Assembly (NCBI GenBank): GCA_963812085.1
Contig: CAWETL010000004.1
Coordinates: forward strand, 496,001-560,000
Reading direction: 5' to 3'
Length of the DNA: 64,000 nucleotides
Source of the DNA: SPDF01 sp963812085
Lineage (GTDB): Bacteria; Gemmatimonadota; Gemmatimonadetes; Gemmatimonadales; GWC2-71-9
Part shown: positions 36,330 to 45,282 of the stretch, one piece after another
Position numbering within the stretch: the stretch's first letter is position 1
Layout of the letters: each line of letters opens with the position of its first letter
Program-made: the position numbers and the translations under genes
The notes under the pieces: generated by a model
The model's input: the letters and a program-made list of their open reading frames with translations, nothing else
The model's database searches: none
Told to the model about the DNA's origin: nothing

Positions 36330-36818
36330 TCAACTGGCTGGAGGCGGTGGCGGATAATAAGGTGCAGCTTCTGTTTTCTTGTTTGTCAGCAGTCTCCAAC
36401 CCAGCAACGCTAGAACTGCTCCAGCTGCCAATTCAAATATAGCTGCGACAAGTGCCATAGCGTCCTCTCCGTATCTCAAAGCATAGGGTCCATAATATGC
36501 AAAATCAGACAACGCCCAGAAGAAGAACGAACCAGCCCAAAGCAGCAAGAAGTACACGACCAACTTCTCTTTAGATAGAGTCCCGAGGAAGCCACTTTTC
36601 AGAAGCTTCACCGCAAGCAAAGCCAGCACCACCCCAGCTAACAAATCCATCAGATTAGCAATTATTGCCAACACGTCTGCAGCCCCTTCCACATGAACTG
36701 CATTTACCCACAGTCCGTGTATTGCCCAGAAGAAGAACGTAGCAGCCCAAAGCAGCAAGAAGTACACGAGCAGTTTTTCCTTAGTCAAAATCTCTACGAT
36801 ATCTTTTGCTATGCCCAT
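36330..36818 (-). CDS. Four-TM protein with internal duplication and poly-Pro tail
   Basis: 162 residues. Two repeats of ~72 residues each start with KEKLxVYFLLLWAxxFFFWA and end with LLAGVVLALLAVKLL or its variant, giving four TM helices. The C-terminus APYYPPPPPAS is a short poly-Pro tail like those in the 53-61 kb region. The ATG at 36818 is preceded by GGGGAG. No family recognised. Confidence 0.7.
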   Translation of the reverse strand: MGIAKDIVEILTKEKLLVYFLLLWAATFFFWAIHGLWVNAVHVEGAADVLAIIANLMDLLAGVVLALLAVKLLKSGFLGTLSKEKLVVYFLLLWAGSFFFWALSDFAYYGPYALRYGEDAMALVAAIFELAAGAVLALLGWRLLTNKKTEAAPYYPPPPPAS

Positions 36819-36957
36819 AAATTTCTCCCCTTTCCAATATCATCAAGTTTGTTTAAAAAACTTGTCTAGCTACTGCAACCCTATGACCTGAAAGGGTCAA
36901 ATAACGCCTTCTTGTCCATGAAGGATAAAGAAAAGAAGAGCCTTGCGAGAGTTGCAC

Positions 36958-37308
36958 TCAAACTTGCTTGGTTACAGGTGGCTTCAATTTCTTCCTTATG
37001 AAGAGGAAAAGCACCACAAAGAGCAGTGCGGCGACAACTGCTGAAATGAAACCCATTATCATCCAAGCTTCCCACGCCGGCATGAACGTGCTCAGGTACT
37101 TGAGCGATCCAATGATTAGAAAGAGAGCAGCAGATCCAAGTAACAGAATTCCGAGGGACACCAATACACAGACAATTATTCCTGCAATCAGAAGCCTCTG
37201 CAGGCTCTTCTTAAGAGCAGTCTCAGTTTCACGCAAGTAATACCGCGCCAAATATGTAATAAAAAGCTTGGTTAGAATTTGGTATCTATCTTCTTTGGAG
37301 TTAAGCAT
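36958..37308 (-). CDS. Two-TM holin-X-like membrane protein, copy 2
   Basis: 116 residues. Residues from about 30 onward are nearly identical to the protein at 31583-31927 (TETALKKSLQRLLIAGIIVC, then two TM helices and a basic tail). The N-terminus MLNSKEDRYQILTKLFITYL is different, so the gene was assembled by duplication or gene conversion onto a new 5' end. Confidence 0.7.
   Translation of the reverse strand: MLNSKEDRYQILTKLFITYLARYYLRETETALKKSLQRLLIAGIIVCVLVSLGILLLGSAALFLIIGSLKYLSTFMPAWEAWMIMGFISAVVAALLFVVLFLFIRKKLKPPVTKQV
36976..37235. repeat. Near-identical duplication, copy 2
   Basis: See 31601-31860; ~95% identity over 260 bp. Confidence 0.85.
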
Positions 37309-37317
37309 TGCGAACGC

Positions 37318-38520
37318 TTAAGTTAACATGCCCATCAGAAGCTTCAGGTAATCGTTTGGTGTGCCGTTATCAAAGAAATACCAATACGGTTCAAACTGGA
37401 TAGTTTCTGCTCCCATGTTTTTTGCCAATAGGGCGTGTTGTGTCAGTGTTGAGATAGGCATGTTTAGGGGATCTGTGCCGTAGCGTGTTACATAGTACCA
37501 AGCTTGGACTGAACCACCCCAATGTTGGAACATATTGTGCATTAGCATGAATCCATCTGCCGGTTCAAGCTCTCCAGAGTTAGTAGAAAAGGAAACTGTA
37601 ACCACGTCCTCACACCCTTTAGTGCAATTTTGGATCGCAGCGAATGTTGCCACATCGGGTAAGGCGTCTATCTTCCATTCTGTCCAGAAAATTTTCAGGT
37701 TGTTTGTCTTGCAGAATTCAAGAAGTGACGTAAGGTAAGCGGTTGGAAAAGGGGTTCCCGGATGCTCGATGTGCCAGGACATAACTTCGGATATTCGCAG
37801 TTGCCTAATGTTCGCCACCTCCATGGCTGCCTGTATGTCGCCAATTGACAACATCGGGGTAGGAGTGCTAGTGTCGCCACCGCCAAAAACATTCAGCATA
37901 ATAGGTATGCCATTTTTTCCCCCAAAATTGCCCGCGATCCATGATAACTCTTCGGTCCAGCTCTGGTGTCCCTTGTATTCGGGCAACAGGAGAATATTGT
38001 ATTTGCCTTTATTGAGAGCCAAAAGTTGATTATAGGTATAAGTAACGTTTGGAAGGTGACCCCAAGTGTATCCGGGTCCTTTTTCCGAGGCGTGAAAAAC
38101 AAGAGTTTGCAGCTGCGAATTATTCAAGTAATTTATCGATTGTAGGTAGTTTACTTGATTTTGCAGCTCAACCATACTGGAATTTGAGGAGTCTAATTGG
38201 GCATTTGCAAGAGCAAGCCGATCTTCAAGATCCAGTATTTTGGCGTTTAGGGTTGCAATACTGCCGACTAGTTGATCCTTTTGTTCAGCAAGTGCAGCTA
38301 TTTGAGATGTTGCATTTTCCAGTTGGGTGGTTAATGAGGAGATTGTGATGTTGTTTTCCGCTATTTGAGCAGTCAAGTTGTTATTGGTGGATTCCTGAAT
38401 TGCCAATATGTTATCCTTTGCGGCTATTACCGCGGTGTAGTTTGCTATTGCCCCAACTAAGCTTGCTGCTAATAAGATGCAGACGACTGCAACCGCCAAT
38501 TTTCTAACTGCAATTATCAT
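37318..38520 (-). CDS. Membrane-anchored coiled-coil protein with barrel-like outer domain
   Basis: 400 residues. N-terminal TM helix (AVAVVCILLAASLVGAIANY), coiled coil ~30-130 with regular heptads, then a ~265-residue domain containing YNILLLPEYKG, IPIMLNVFGGGD, LKIFWTEWK and ETIQFEPYWYFF. The alternating strands and helices suggest a TIM-barrel glycosidase-like fold, but I cannot assign a family. It ends ten bases after the holin-like gene start on the same strand. Confidence 0.65.
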   Translation of the reverse strand: MIIAVRKLAVAVVCILLAASLVGAIANYTAVIAAKDNILAIQESTNNNLTAQIAENNITISSLTTQLENATSQIAALAEQKDQLVGSIATLNAKILDLEDRLALANAQLDSSNSSMVELQNQVNYLQSINYLNNSQLQTLVFHASEKGPGYTWGHLPNVTYTYNQLLALNKGKYNILLLPEYKGHQSWTEELSWIAGNFGGKNGIPIMLNVFGGGDTSTPTPMLSIGDIQAAMEVANIRQLRISEVMSWHIEHPGTPFPTAYLTSLLEFCKTNNLKIFWTEWKIDALPDVATFAAIQNCTKGCEDVVTVSFSTNSGELEPADGFMLMHNMFQHWGGSVQAWYYVTRYGTDPLNMPISTLTQHALLAKNMGAETIQFEPYWYFFDNGTPNDYLKLLMGMLT

Positions 38521-38686
38521 AGTCTTGCCTCGATTCGATACTAGTTATTGAGCTATTATGTTTTTCACAATTTTGAGCTTGCAGGTAAAGACGCGGCACT
38601 GAGCAGCAATTGTTTCGAGGTCAAAAGCAAATGTCGAAGGACACTTAAAGCAGAAGCGTCCAGAACATAAGTTAGTGTGATTTGGA

Positions 38687-39079
38687 TTGAACTGGGTAGA
38701 TAACTGTGTAGCCATAGGGAACCTTGTTGACGCCAACAACGTGGACCTGCTTAGGAATGAGAACATTGACCTGATAATAGATGTGAGAACCGCGTTCGAT
38801 CTCGATTTCTCGGAGATGCGCCACACACTCAATTGCGAAAGGGCTAAGAAGATAACTACCCTTCTGGCCGCCTTGGCTAGCCTCAAGGCGAAGGTGCTTG
38901 TTCACTGCCTTGAAGGAGTTGACAGAACGCCCTTCATCGTCATGCTCTACATAGCCCAGAAAAACAGCATGACCCTCAAAGATGCTTATGAACTGGTGAA
39001 ACAGAAGAGACCGAAAACACGCTTTCACTGGAACTGGGTAGAAGACTATGAGAACTTTCTCCAGAACTCAAAAGAATAA
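38687..39079 (+). CDS. Dual-specificity protein phosphatase
   Basis: 130 residues. The active-site loop HCLEGVDR (His73, Cys74, Arg80) is the HCx5R signature, preceded by DVRTAFDLDF. It removes phosphate from phospho-Ser/Thr/Tyr or related substrates through a cysteinyl-phosphate intermediate. TTG start at 38687 gives the NWVDNCVAIGN beginning typical of these domains. No kinase is nearby. Confidence 0.85.
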   Translation: MNWVDNCVAIGNLVDANNVDLLRNENIDLIIDVRTAFDLDFSEMRHTLNCERAKKITTLLAALASLKAKVLVHCLEGVDRTPFIVMLYIAQKNSMTLKDAYELVKQKRPKTRFHWNWVEDYENFLQNSKE

Positions 39080-39159
39080 TGCACCACGATAAAGAGCAAC
39101 AATTGCGACATGATACTACAAAAAGAAAAAAGGGGAAAAATGTACGATTAATCGAAAAC

Positions 39160-39321
39160 CTAAATTTTCTTCTTGGCTATTGTTGATCTGAAAGTTTTTC
39201 CGCAACATTCACATAAGGCAATTGTGAGTTCTGTTCTTTTTCCTTGTTTGTCTGGTCTTCCGGCCATTTTCCAGGTTTTTTTAGGTACTACTTCTTTTCC
39301 ACATTGAGGACATTTCGCCAT
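39160..39321 (-). CDS. Small zinc-ribbon protein
   Basis: 53 residues: MAKCPQCGKEVVPKKTWKMA, then RTELTIALCECCGKTFRSTI and a basic tail. Two CxxC pairs form a zinc ribbon. Good coding character on the minus strand. Likely an RNA- or DNA-binding accessory protein as in other archaea. Confidence 0.7.
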   Translation of the reverse strand: MAKCPQCGKEVVPKKTWKMAGRPDKQGKRTELTIALCECCGKTFRSTIAKKKI

Positions 39322-39488
39322 ATTCTTAGTCTCCAAGATTTAGACGCGGAATTACGATTAGAACCTTCACCAATAAAAGGTATTCGCAAAGCGGGCTTCA
39401 ATGGTGGGCCTTTAACAACTTATAGAAAAAGCGTGAGCATGACAAGTTTATTAACTCTAAATATCAACTCAAAGAGTAGGTGAACGAT

Positions 39489-39935
39489 ATGGGCGTGAAG
39501 GAAAACCTTCAGTTGATGAAAACACTTGACGACGCATGGAACGCAGGACCTGGCAGCCCGCTTTGGGAGACTTTCAAGAAACGCCATAGAGAAGACGTCG
39601 CCGTGTATTGGCCAAATCAACCCGACCCTACAAGAGGACGACACAACCACGACGTCGAGGCTACCGAGTTCTTCAAAACCTTCGACAACCGATTAATCAA
39701 CAACCCATACAAGATTGCGATCGGTCAAGGAGATCACACGTGCACGGTCGCTGATTGGACCGTAACTATGAAAGGACCTATGCAAGGTGCGGATGGAAAG
39801 ATTATCCCGCCTACTGGTAAGACGGCGAAGCTAGAATTTTGCACAGTTGCCACCTGGAAGAACGGCGAAATCGTCGAAGAAAGGCTATTCTATGATGTTG
39901 TGGGGTTTATGAAACAGCTTGGGCTGTCCAAATAA
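39489..39935 (+). CDS. SnoaL-like (NTF2 fold) protein
   Basis: 149 residues. The NTF2-like cone is suggested by MKTLDDAWNAG, FKKRHREDVAVYWPNQP, the ring-shaped strand pattern and EIVEERLFYD near the end. Such proteins include ester cyclases and polyketide cyclases as well as non-catalytic binders. The ATG at 39489 has AGGTG six bases upstream. Confidence 0.75.
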   Translation: MGVKENLQLMKTLDDAWNAGPGSPLWETFKKRHREDVAVYWPNQPDPTRGRHNHDVEATEFFKTFDNRLINNPYKIAIGQGDHTCTVADWTVTMKGPMQGADGKIIPPTGKTAKLEFCTVATWKNGEIVEERLFYDVVGFMKQLGLSK

Positions 39936-39980
39936 GTCAACACGACATAGTTGAAATCAGATATGTCGAGGTGAAAACTC

Positions 39981-40319
39981 ATGAGCAAAGCTGAAAAACA
40001 CGAACCAAAAACGAAAAGAAAAAGCACTTTTCAGGAAGAAATAGAGAACAAAGACAAAGCATTCGTTCTATTCTATGCAACCTGGTGCCCATTTTCCCAG
40101 CGGTTTTTGCCAATCTTTGAAGAGTACTCGAAGAAGAATCCGAAAGAATGCCTTAGCGTTATTGTGGACGAGGAACCGGATATCTGCGAAGAATACGCCA
40201 TAGAATACTATCCAACGGTGATTTTGTTCGAAAAAGGAAAAGTGCACAAACGCTTAGATGCTGAGCCAGGAGTTGGCTTAAATAAAAAGCAGCTTAAGGA
40301 CCTTGCTGAAAAACAGTAA
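39981..40319 (+). CDS. Thioredoxin-like protein with CPFS monothiol site
   Basis: 112 residues. After a basic N-terminal arm (~20 residues) a thioredoxin fold contains FYATWCPFSQRF, where the second cysteine is replaced by Ser39, and the cis-Pro region YYPTVILFEKG. A single-cysteine site suggests a role as a chaperone or in glutathione-type or persulfide chemistry rather than disulfide reduction. GAGGTG precedes the ATG. Followed closely by a flavodoxin-like gene. Confidence 0.8.
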   Translation: MSKAEKHEPKTKRKSTFQEEIENKDKAFVLFYATWCPFSQRFLPIFEEYSKKNPKECLSVIVDEEPDICEEYAIEYYPTVILFEKGKVHKRLDAEPGVGLNKKQLKDLAEKQ

Positions 40320-40324
40320 GAGAC

Positions 40325-40441
40325 TTATGTATTCCCATTTTTGGACGGCGCCTTTTTCAGTATATTCTCGCCCTCAGTGAACCCTTCATCAATGTTAGAA
40401 CCGTCACAGAAGGGCTTGGTTTCGGATTTTTTCGAGCACAA
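40325..40441 (-). CDS. CDGSH-like iron-sulfur fragment
   Basis: 38 residues from the TTG at 40441: MCSKKSETKPFCDGSNIDEG then FTEGENILKK. KPFCDGS matches the CDGSH iron-sulfur motif (three Cys, one His). Here the first CxC is incomplete and the ligand His is replaced by Asn, so it is likely a remnant rather than a working 2Fe-2S protein. Confidence 0.45.
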   Translation of the reverse strand: MCSKKSETKPFCDGSNIDEGFTEGENILKKAPSKNGNT

Positions 40442-40498
40442 AGTTTAAGCTGTTAAGAAAAGTGTCACATTTTGTATCCGGAAAACAGAGGAACCTAA

Positions 40499-40975
40499 AT
40501 GAAATCATTGGTTGTGTATTATTCTCGAACTGGCAATACCAAGTTTGTAGCTGAAAAAATAGCCATGGACCTCGGAGCAGACATCGAGGAGGTTGTTGAT
40601 CTAGCAAACAGGCGTGGGTGGTTTGGCTTCCTAAAGGCCGGGTACGAAGCTACTCGCGGTAGGGAAACAAAAATTGGGGAAATGCAAAAGTCGCCAAGAG
40701 ATTTTGACTTGATTGTGGTTGGTTCGCCAGTTTGGAATAGTAGACCTTCATCAGCCATAAGAACATACTTGAAGCGGAATGATCTTTCGGAAAAGAAGGT
40801 GGCGATTTTTTGTACAAACGAAGGGAATGGGAAAGAGAAAGCTCTTGCAAGGATGAAGCCCCTTGTATCTGGCGGAAACTTAGTCGGGGACCTCGTGGTG
40901 TCTAAGACTTTTGAGAACCAGGAAGAAAATGAACGCAAAATTTCGACTTGGTGCACCAAACTCAAGTCTTTTTAA
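40499..40975 (+). CDS. Flavodoxin-like protein
   Basis: 158 residues. N-terminal phosphate-binding loop YYSRTGNTKFVAEKIA and the FMN-contact region VVGSPVWNSRPSSAIRTYL. Small FMN electron carrier or NAD(P)H:quinone oxidoreductase-type protein. The ATG at 40499 is preceded by AGAGGA. May form a redox unit with the thioredoxin-like gene upstream. Confidence 0.85.
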   Translation: MKSLVVYYSRTGNTKFVAEKIAMDLGADIEEVVDLANRRGWFGFLKAGYEATRGRETKIGEMQKSPRDFDLIVVGSPVWNSRPSSAIRTYLKRNDLSEKKVAIFCTNEGNGKEKALARMKPLVSGGNLVGDLVVSKTFENQEENERKISTWCTKLKSF

Positions 40976-40985
40976 TCTTTTTTAT
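40976..40985 (+). terminator. T-rich terminator after the flavodoxin gene
   Basis: The stop is followed by TCTTTTTTAT; archaeal-type T-tract. Confidence 0.45.
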
Positions 40986-41128
40986 ATTGAGGGTTTTTCA
41001 AGTTCCCTGGCATACACTTTTGCGATTGACGCGAATATCACAAAGCAAAGTTTTTCGTATTACAAGCTAGCACCAGCGCTGAGATGAGATTCCATGATTG
41101 GTACTTGACTGTCAAACGCGATAGAAGT

Positions 41129-41356
41129 TTAATAATCTTCATCATAAGGAATTTGGCTGATTGCTTTTTTGACTTTTTCAAGTGTCATCTCGAACAATCC
41201 TAGGCTTTTAGGAATCAAATAGGCTTCTTTTGTAGCCGTATCAAGAAGCATACCGTCCCCGCAATTTCGGCAGCGGTAAACTTCAAATGGTAGCAAGGAT
41301 TTTGCGCCCTCATCTTTTGGTAGCAGATGACCACATTTCAAACAATGGAGTTTCAT
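41129..41356 (-). CDS. Small zinc-ribbon protein
   Basis: 75 residues. HCLKCG and YRCRNCGDG supply four cysteines for a zinc ribbon; the helical C-terminus reads GLFEMTLEKVKKAISQIPYD. No family assignment. Confidence 0.65.
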   Translation of the reverse strand: MKLHCLKCGHLLPKDEGAKSLLPFEVYRCRNCGDGMLLDTATKEAYLIPKSLGLFEMTLEKVKKAISQIPYDEDY

Positions 41357-41548
41357 GCTTTAGCACAACATCCTAGGACTCTACACATTAGACAATTTTA
41401 TGTTTTGCTTATAGAAGACTAGGAGCAGTAGTTTTGGATTTGGAGAACAAATTCTAACGCACACACATTTCCACGTGGGAAACGAAATCACCCTATTTTC
41501 AGGCGTATTCAGAACGTACAGTAGAATTTCAGTGTGAAAAAAAGCCTT

Positions 41549-41950
41549 CTATGCCAAAAGCAAGAGGAATGCCGCAATTAAGAGTAAACCTCCCATAAGC
41601 ATTAGAATTTTGACTGCATTGCTCGGGTTTTCTGTTTGCTCTTTCCGCTGTTCCCAATCTTGCCTGCTCAAAGAGGCAGGGGTTTTATAATATTTGCCAT
41701 AGTATACCTTATCCATAGAACCTGAAGCCCACAGTGTGCCCATTGCGAGGAGAACTCCGCCCTCAATAAATAAGAGAACACTCAATGTGATTCTCGAATC
41801 GTTCCCAAAAAAGTATCCAGCGTTAGACCAAATTTGAGAACCAAAGAAATAGACTAAGACAAGATCTGCAAAAATCATGGCAATCCCGAAAACGGAAGCT
41901 CTAACTAGAACATTTCTCCATTTAGAAAAACCTTTCATCATCTGTGACAA
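41549..41950 (-). CDS. Three-TM hypothetical membrane protein
   Basis: 133 residues with hydrophobic segments at ~15-35, ~55-75 and the C-terminal 20 residues (LMLMGGLLLIAAFLLLLA). TTG start with AGGAATT ahead; ATG 41941 possible. A charged loop QDWEQRKEQTENPSN precedes the last helix. Not recognised. Confidence 0.6.
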   Translation of the reverse strand: MSQMMKGFSKWRNVLVRASVFGIAMIFADLVLVYFFGSQIWSNAGYFFGNDSRITLSVLLFIEGGVLLAMGTLWASGSMDKVYYGKYYKTPASLSRQDWEQRKEQTENPSNAVKILMLMGGLLLIAAFLLLLA

Positions 41951-42225
41951 AGGTAATTCCTACAAAGTAGCATTGAATATTCCTTGCTCTTAACTTCTCC
42001 GTTTACTTGGGCTAGATTTTAGTTTCGAGAAAAATGGCTAGGAAGTTGGTGGACACAGGCAAATTCAGTTGTTGTAGATTGGACCAAAAAAATAGCCTGC
42101 ATTGGAACGCGATTGTAGAAACAAGAAAACCAAAAATCTAATGCCCTCCGACTTTCACGGTGAAAAATAGAACTGTTAAGAATCGGGGTTCAGGCAGGTA
42201 TCAGGGAAAAATTTAGTTCCAATTC

Positions 42226-42468
42226 CTAAGTCGTTTTGTTCATTTCTCTGAACTTGACAACCTTGCTTTTGGCTCTGTCCAAAAACATTTTTCCTTTCTC
42301 AACATGCAGATAAGCAGCAAGAGTGTCCAAAGCAGCCATCCCATGAACCACCTTTGCGTTTGGCAGTGCACTCTTCATTCCTCCACAACCCGCCATGCAA
42401 CTCAAAGCAATTGCCGCATCGGAGTCGCACTGAGGAGTCCGACGAGCAGCAGAGAAATAAATTTGCAC
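42226..42468 (-). CDS. Hypothetical protein, possibly truncated
   Basis: 80 residues from a GTG. YFSAARRTPQCDSDAAIALS, then CMAGCGGMKS and a C-terminal helix. In frame, sequence without a start continues upstream (FWSHQPHGVQ), so it may be the 3' remnant of a longer gene cut by the adjacent nuclease gene. No family assigned. Confidence 0.4.
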   Translation of the reverse strand: MQIYFSAARRTPQCDSDAAIALSCMAGCGGMKSALPNAKVVHGMAALDTLAAYLHVEKGKMFLDRAKSKVVKFREMNKTT

Positions 42469-42536
42469 TCCGTGCGGTTGGTGAGACCAAAAATTGATAA
42501 AGGCAGAAATTAGAAACTACAGTGCAAGGGAAGTTC

Positions 42537-43934
42537 ATGAAACTAAAGTTTTTAGGTGCCACGCATCAAGTGACGGGATCAAGCTACTTGCTCGAGGATG
42601 CTGGAGTCAAGATCCTGGTCGATTGCGGAATATTTCAGGAACGAGACTTTTCCAGCCGAAACTGGGAACCTTTCCCAGTTCCTCCAAACCTAATCCAATA
42701 TATCCTGCTCACCCATGTTCACCAAGACCACTGCGGACTTGTTCCTAAGCTTGTCAAGGAAGGTTTTGCGGGACAAATCCTGCTGACCCCTGCATCTGAA
42801 GAGTTGTTCCCGATAGTGATTTTGGATTCTGCTCGGATTCAGGAAGAAGATGCTGCATTCAAGAAAAAACGCCACGAGAAGGAAGGCAGAAAAGGAGCAT
42901 ACCCGGAAATCCCTTTGTACACCGTCCAAGACGCAGAAAAGTGTTTTCCCCTCCTAAAGGCTGTTCCATATGAAGAGCTTACTCCGCTCAACGACCAGAT
43001 CAAGGTATGTTTCCACGATGCTGGTCACATTCTTGGCTCAGCCATGATTGAAATCGTGTTCCAAGATGACATCGGTTCGCGTAACATCATCTTCTCAGGC
43101 GACATCGGTCAGTGGAACAAGCCCCTGCTAAACAATCCCTCTGTCTTTGATCGATCAGACTACGTAGTCATGGAGTCAACATACGGAGATCGAGATCACG
43201 ACAGTACACAAGATATTGACGAAAAACTCCGGGAGGTCGTCAACGAAACGCTAAATGCAGCTGGGAACCTCATTATCCCCTCCTTTGCAATTGAACGTGC
43301 CCAAGAGCTACTATACCGATTCAGCCTATTGGCGCATACACGAAAAATCCCATACATTGTAACCTTTCTGGACAGCCCAATGGCCGTCGAAGTCACGAAG
43401 GTATTCGAACAAAACAAGAAATATTTTGACAAAGAAACACAAGAGCGATTCAAGAACGGTCTATCCCCCTTTGACTTTCCGGGACTGAAACTTGTCGAAT
43501 CAGTCGAAGGATCCAAAGCAATTAACCAGATCAAGGGATCAGTCATCATTATGGCTGGTTCGGGGATGATTACAGGAGGACGCATCAAGCATCATTTGGC
43601 AAGAGAGATAACTCGTCCCGAATCCACGCTTCTCTTTGTGGGCTACCAAGCAGTCGGAACACTGGGACGACAGATCTTGGAAGGCACTTCACCTGTCCAA
43701 ATTCTAGGGGAATCCTATCCAGTGCGGATGAAGATCGAGAACATCGATGGCTTGTCCGCCCATGCTGGCATGAGCGATTTGCACCGCTGGCTAGACAACT
43801 TCAAATCCCCGCCGAAACATGTCTTCCTAACTCACGGCGAAGAAGGGGCGCTCTTGAGCTTAGAGAACTTTCTGCATTCAAAAGGCGGATGGGTAGTAAC
43901 TGCTCCTGCGTACTTGGAGGAATACGACCTCTAA
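42537..43934 (+). CDS. Beta-CASP metallo-beta-lactamase ribonuclease (CPSF73-like)
   Basis: 465 residues. The HxHxDH zinc motif is LTHVHQDH (60-65), with downstream DAGHILGSA, GDIG and the beta-CASP insert (ESTYGDRDHD...IPSFAIERAQEL, GSGMITGGRIKHHL) and SAHA near the end. Related to archaeal aCPSF/RNase J-type enzymes that cut or trim RNA; no KH domain is fused. The ATG at 42537 has AAGGGA six bases ahead. Confidence 0.88.
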   Translation: MKLKFLGATHQVTGSSYLLEDAGVKILVDCGIFQERDFSSRNWEPFPVPPNLIQYILLTHVHQDHCGLVPKLVKEGFAGQILLTPASEELFPIVILDSARIQEEDAAFKKKRHEKEGRKGAYPEIPLYTVQDAEKCFPLLKAVPYEELTPLNDQIKVCFHDAGHILGSAMIEIVFQDDIGSRNIIFSGDIGQWNKPLLNNPSVFDRSDYVVMESTYGDRDHDSTQDIDEKLREVVNETLNAAGNLIIPSFAIERAQELLYRFSLLAHTRKIPYIVTFLDSPMAVEVTKVFEQNKKYFDKETQERFKNGLSPFDFPGLKLVESVEGSKAINQIKGSVIIMAGSGMITGGRIKHHLAREITRPESTLLFVGYQAVGTLGRQILEGTSPVQILGESYPVRMKIENIDGLSAHAGMSDLHRWLDNFKSPPKHVFLTHGEEGALLSLENFLHSKGGWVVTAPAYLEEYDL

Positions 43935-43942
43935 CTCCAACA

Positions 43943-44926
43943 TTAATCAAGCCATCCCTTCCACTTAAAATACCACAACTCCACCGCCCCAATAGCCAGC
44001 ATTAAGCCTATAACGATTACAAACCCCATAGGATCTTGCGTTGCCGGCAGCCCCCCTACGTTCATTCCTAACAAACCAGCAATAAGACTAAAAGGCAACG
44101 TAACAGCAGAGACAATAGTCAATATTCGCAGCCTTTTTTCCACACGAGAACTACCTGCCGACTGATAAGCGTCATACAACCCGTTTACCCGAGTCTCCAA
44201 ACGATGAACGCCACCTTGTGCAATCTCGAGTTCCGACTCCAGATCCTGAATGTACGCCTTACGATGAGGCTCCCGCAACGCCTCATTATCAGAAGAATTT
44301 AGACCGGAAACGCAATAGAGCTGATTTTCAATCAAAGAAATCAGCTTATCAACCTGCCACCGCAAATCTGTAAGAACACGGCCGTCAACACTATCCGGAT
44401 TGTCAGCCAAAGCCTTAGCTACATTCAAAGTCTTGTCACGGACCACGGTTTCTGCCCGAATGCTCAAATCCGTGAGCTCATCGAGAATTAGATAAACAAT
44501 CTGAATCAGATGACTCACATTGGGCGTTTTCTCCGCTGCAATTTCATTAATAAGATTCTCAAGGGCAGGAATTGGACAAGATCTAATTGTCACTAACACT
44601 GGACTCTGAAGCACTATTGTGAGATATGATGGATCCAAAGCATCTAGATCAAGGACTGCGGGAAATTCTAGTAGAACAGCTCTACCATATGAAATTACAC
44701 CAGGCGTGTCCTCCAAGTCTAGGCAACGATTTATCATCACGGGGTGAAGATCCAAATGCGCGAGAAAACCTTGAAGTTCCTCAGGTGTAGTTTCTTCGAC
44801 ATCAAACCAGCATTCACCCAGCTTTCTTATATCAGCAGTTGGCCAGCCTGTGATAGTTGGCTGTTTCTGCAGCTTCCCCGAACTAATCAAAAACCAGTTA
44901 ATCTTCAAGGTTAGACCTCTCACCAA
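43943..44926 (-). CDS. CorA-like divalent-metal transporter
   Basis: 327 residues. A long cytoplasmic funnel domain with extended helices is followed by two TM segments; the pore motif GLLGMNVGG is the GxN signature of CorA/ZntB. Mg2+ or another divalent cation uptake. TTG at 44926 gives the full frame; a TTG at 44908 with GAGGTC eight bases ahead may be the real start. Confidence 0.85.
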   Translation of the reverse strand: MVRGLTLKINWFLISSGKLQKQPTITGWPTADIRKLGECWFDVEETTPEELQGFLAHLDLHPVMINRCLDLEDTPGVISYGRAVLLEFPAVLDLDALDPSYLTIVLQSPVLVTIRSCPIPALENLINEIAAEKTPNVSHLIQIVYLILDELTDLSIRAETVVRDKTLNVAKALADNPDSVDGRVLTDLRWQVDKLISLIENQLYCVSGLNSSDNEALREPHRKAYIQDLESELEIAQGGVHRLETRVNGLYDAYQSAGSSRVEKRLRILTIVSAVTLPFSLIAGLLGMNVGGLPATQDPMGFVIVIGLMLAIGAVELWYFKWKGWLD

Positions 44927-45021
44927 ATTATCCTTTCTTTCTTGTCGACAATATTCATCAATGTCCCCAGTTAATTAGATTTTATGGCTCATTCCTCACG
45001 CACACTCAAGCAGAACTTGGC

Positions 45022-45282
45022 CTATTCAAAGTCTTGCTGCAACTCTTTTTCGGCTTTTCTGAGCCCTTCAAGCACGCCTCTAAGATCAGAGACTTTTTTG
45101 CCAATCTTCTCGATTTTTTCCAAGTAAACATCCTTCTCAACGTTATTGTACATAAGATCCAATTCCAAAGAACGAATACGATTTTCAACCTTAGCAATTT
45201 GATCCTTCAGATCCAAGAATATTAAATCAAGCTCCTTGTTAAGCTCATCAATTTCCATAAATGCCGACTTTCTTTCAACCAT
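45022..45282 (-). CDS. Small coiled-coil protein
   Basis: 86 residues, continuous heptads from IDELNKELDLIFLDLKDQIA to VLEGLRKAEKELQQDF. No other domain. ATG 45282 (or 45258). Unknown function. Confidence 0.6.
   Translation of the reverse strand: MVERKSAFMEIDELNKELDLIFLDLKDQIAKVENRIRSLELDLMYNNVEKDVYLEKIEKIGKKVSDLRGVLEGLRKAEKELQQDFE

Noticed and set aside
42032..42140. Short frame MARKLVDTGKFSCC...
   Set aside because: 35 residues without ribosome site or family.
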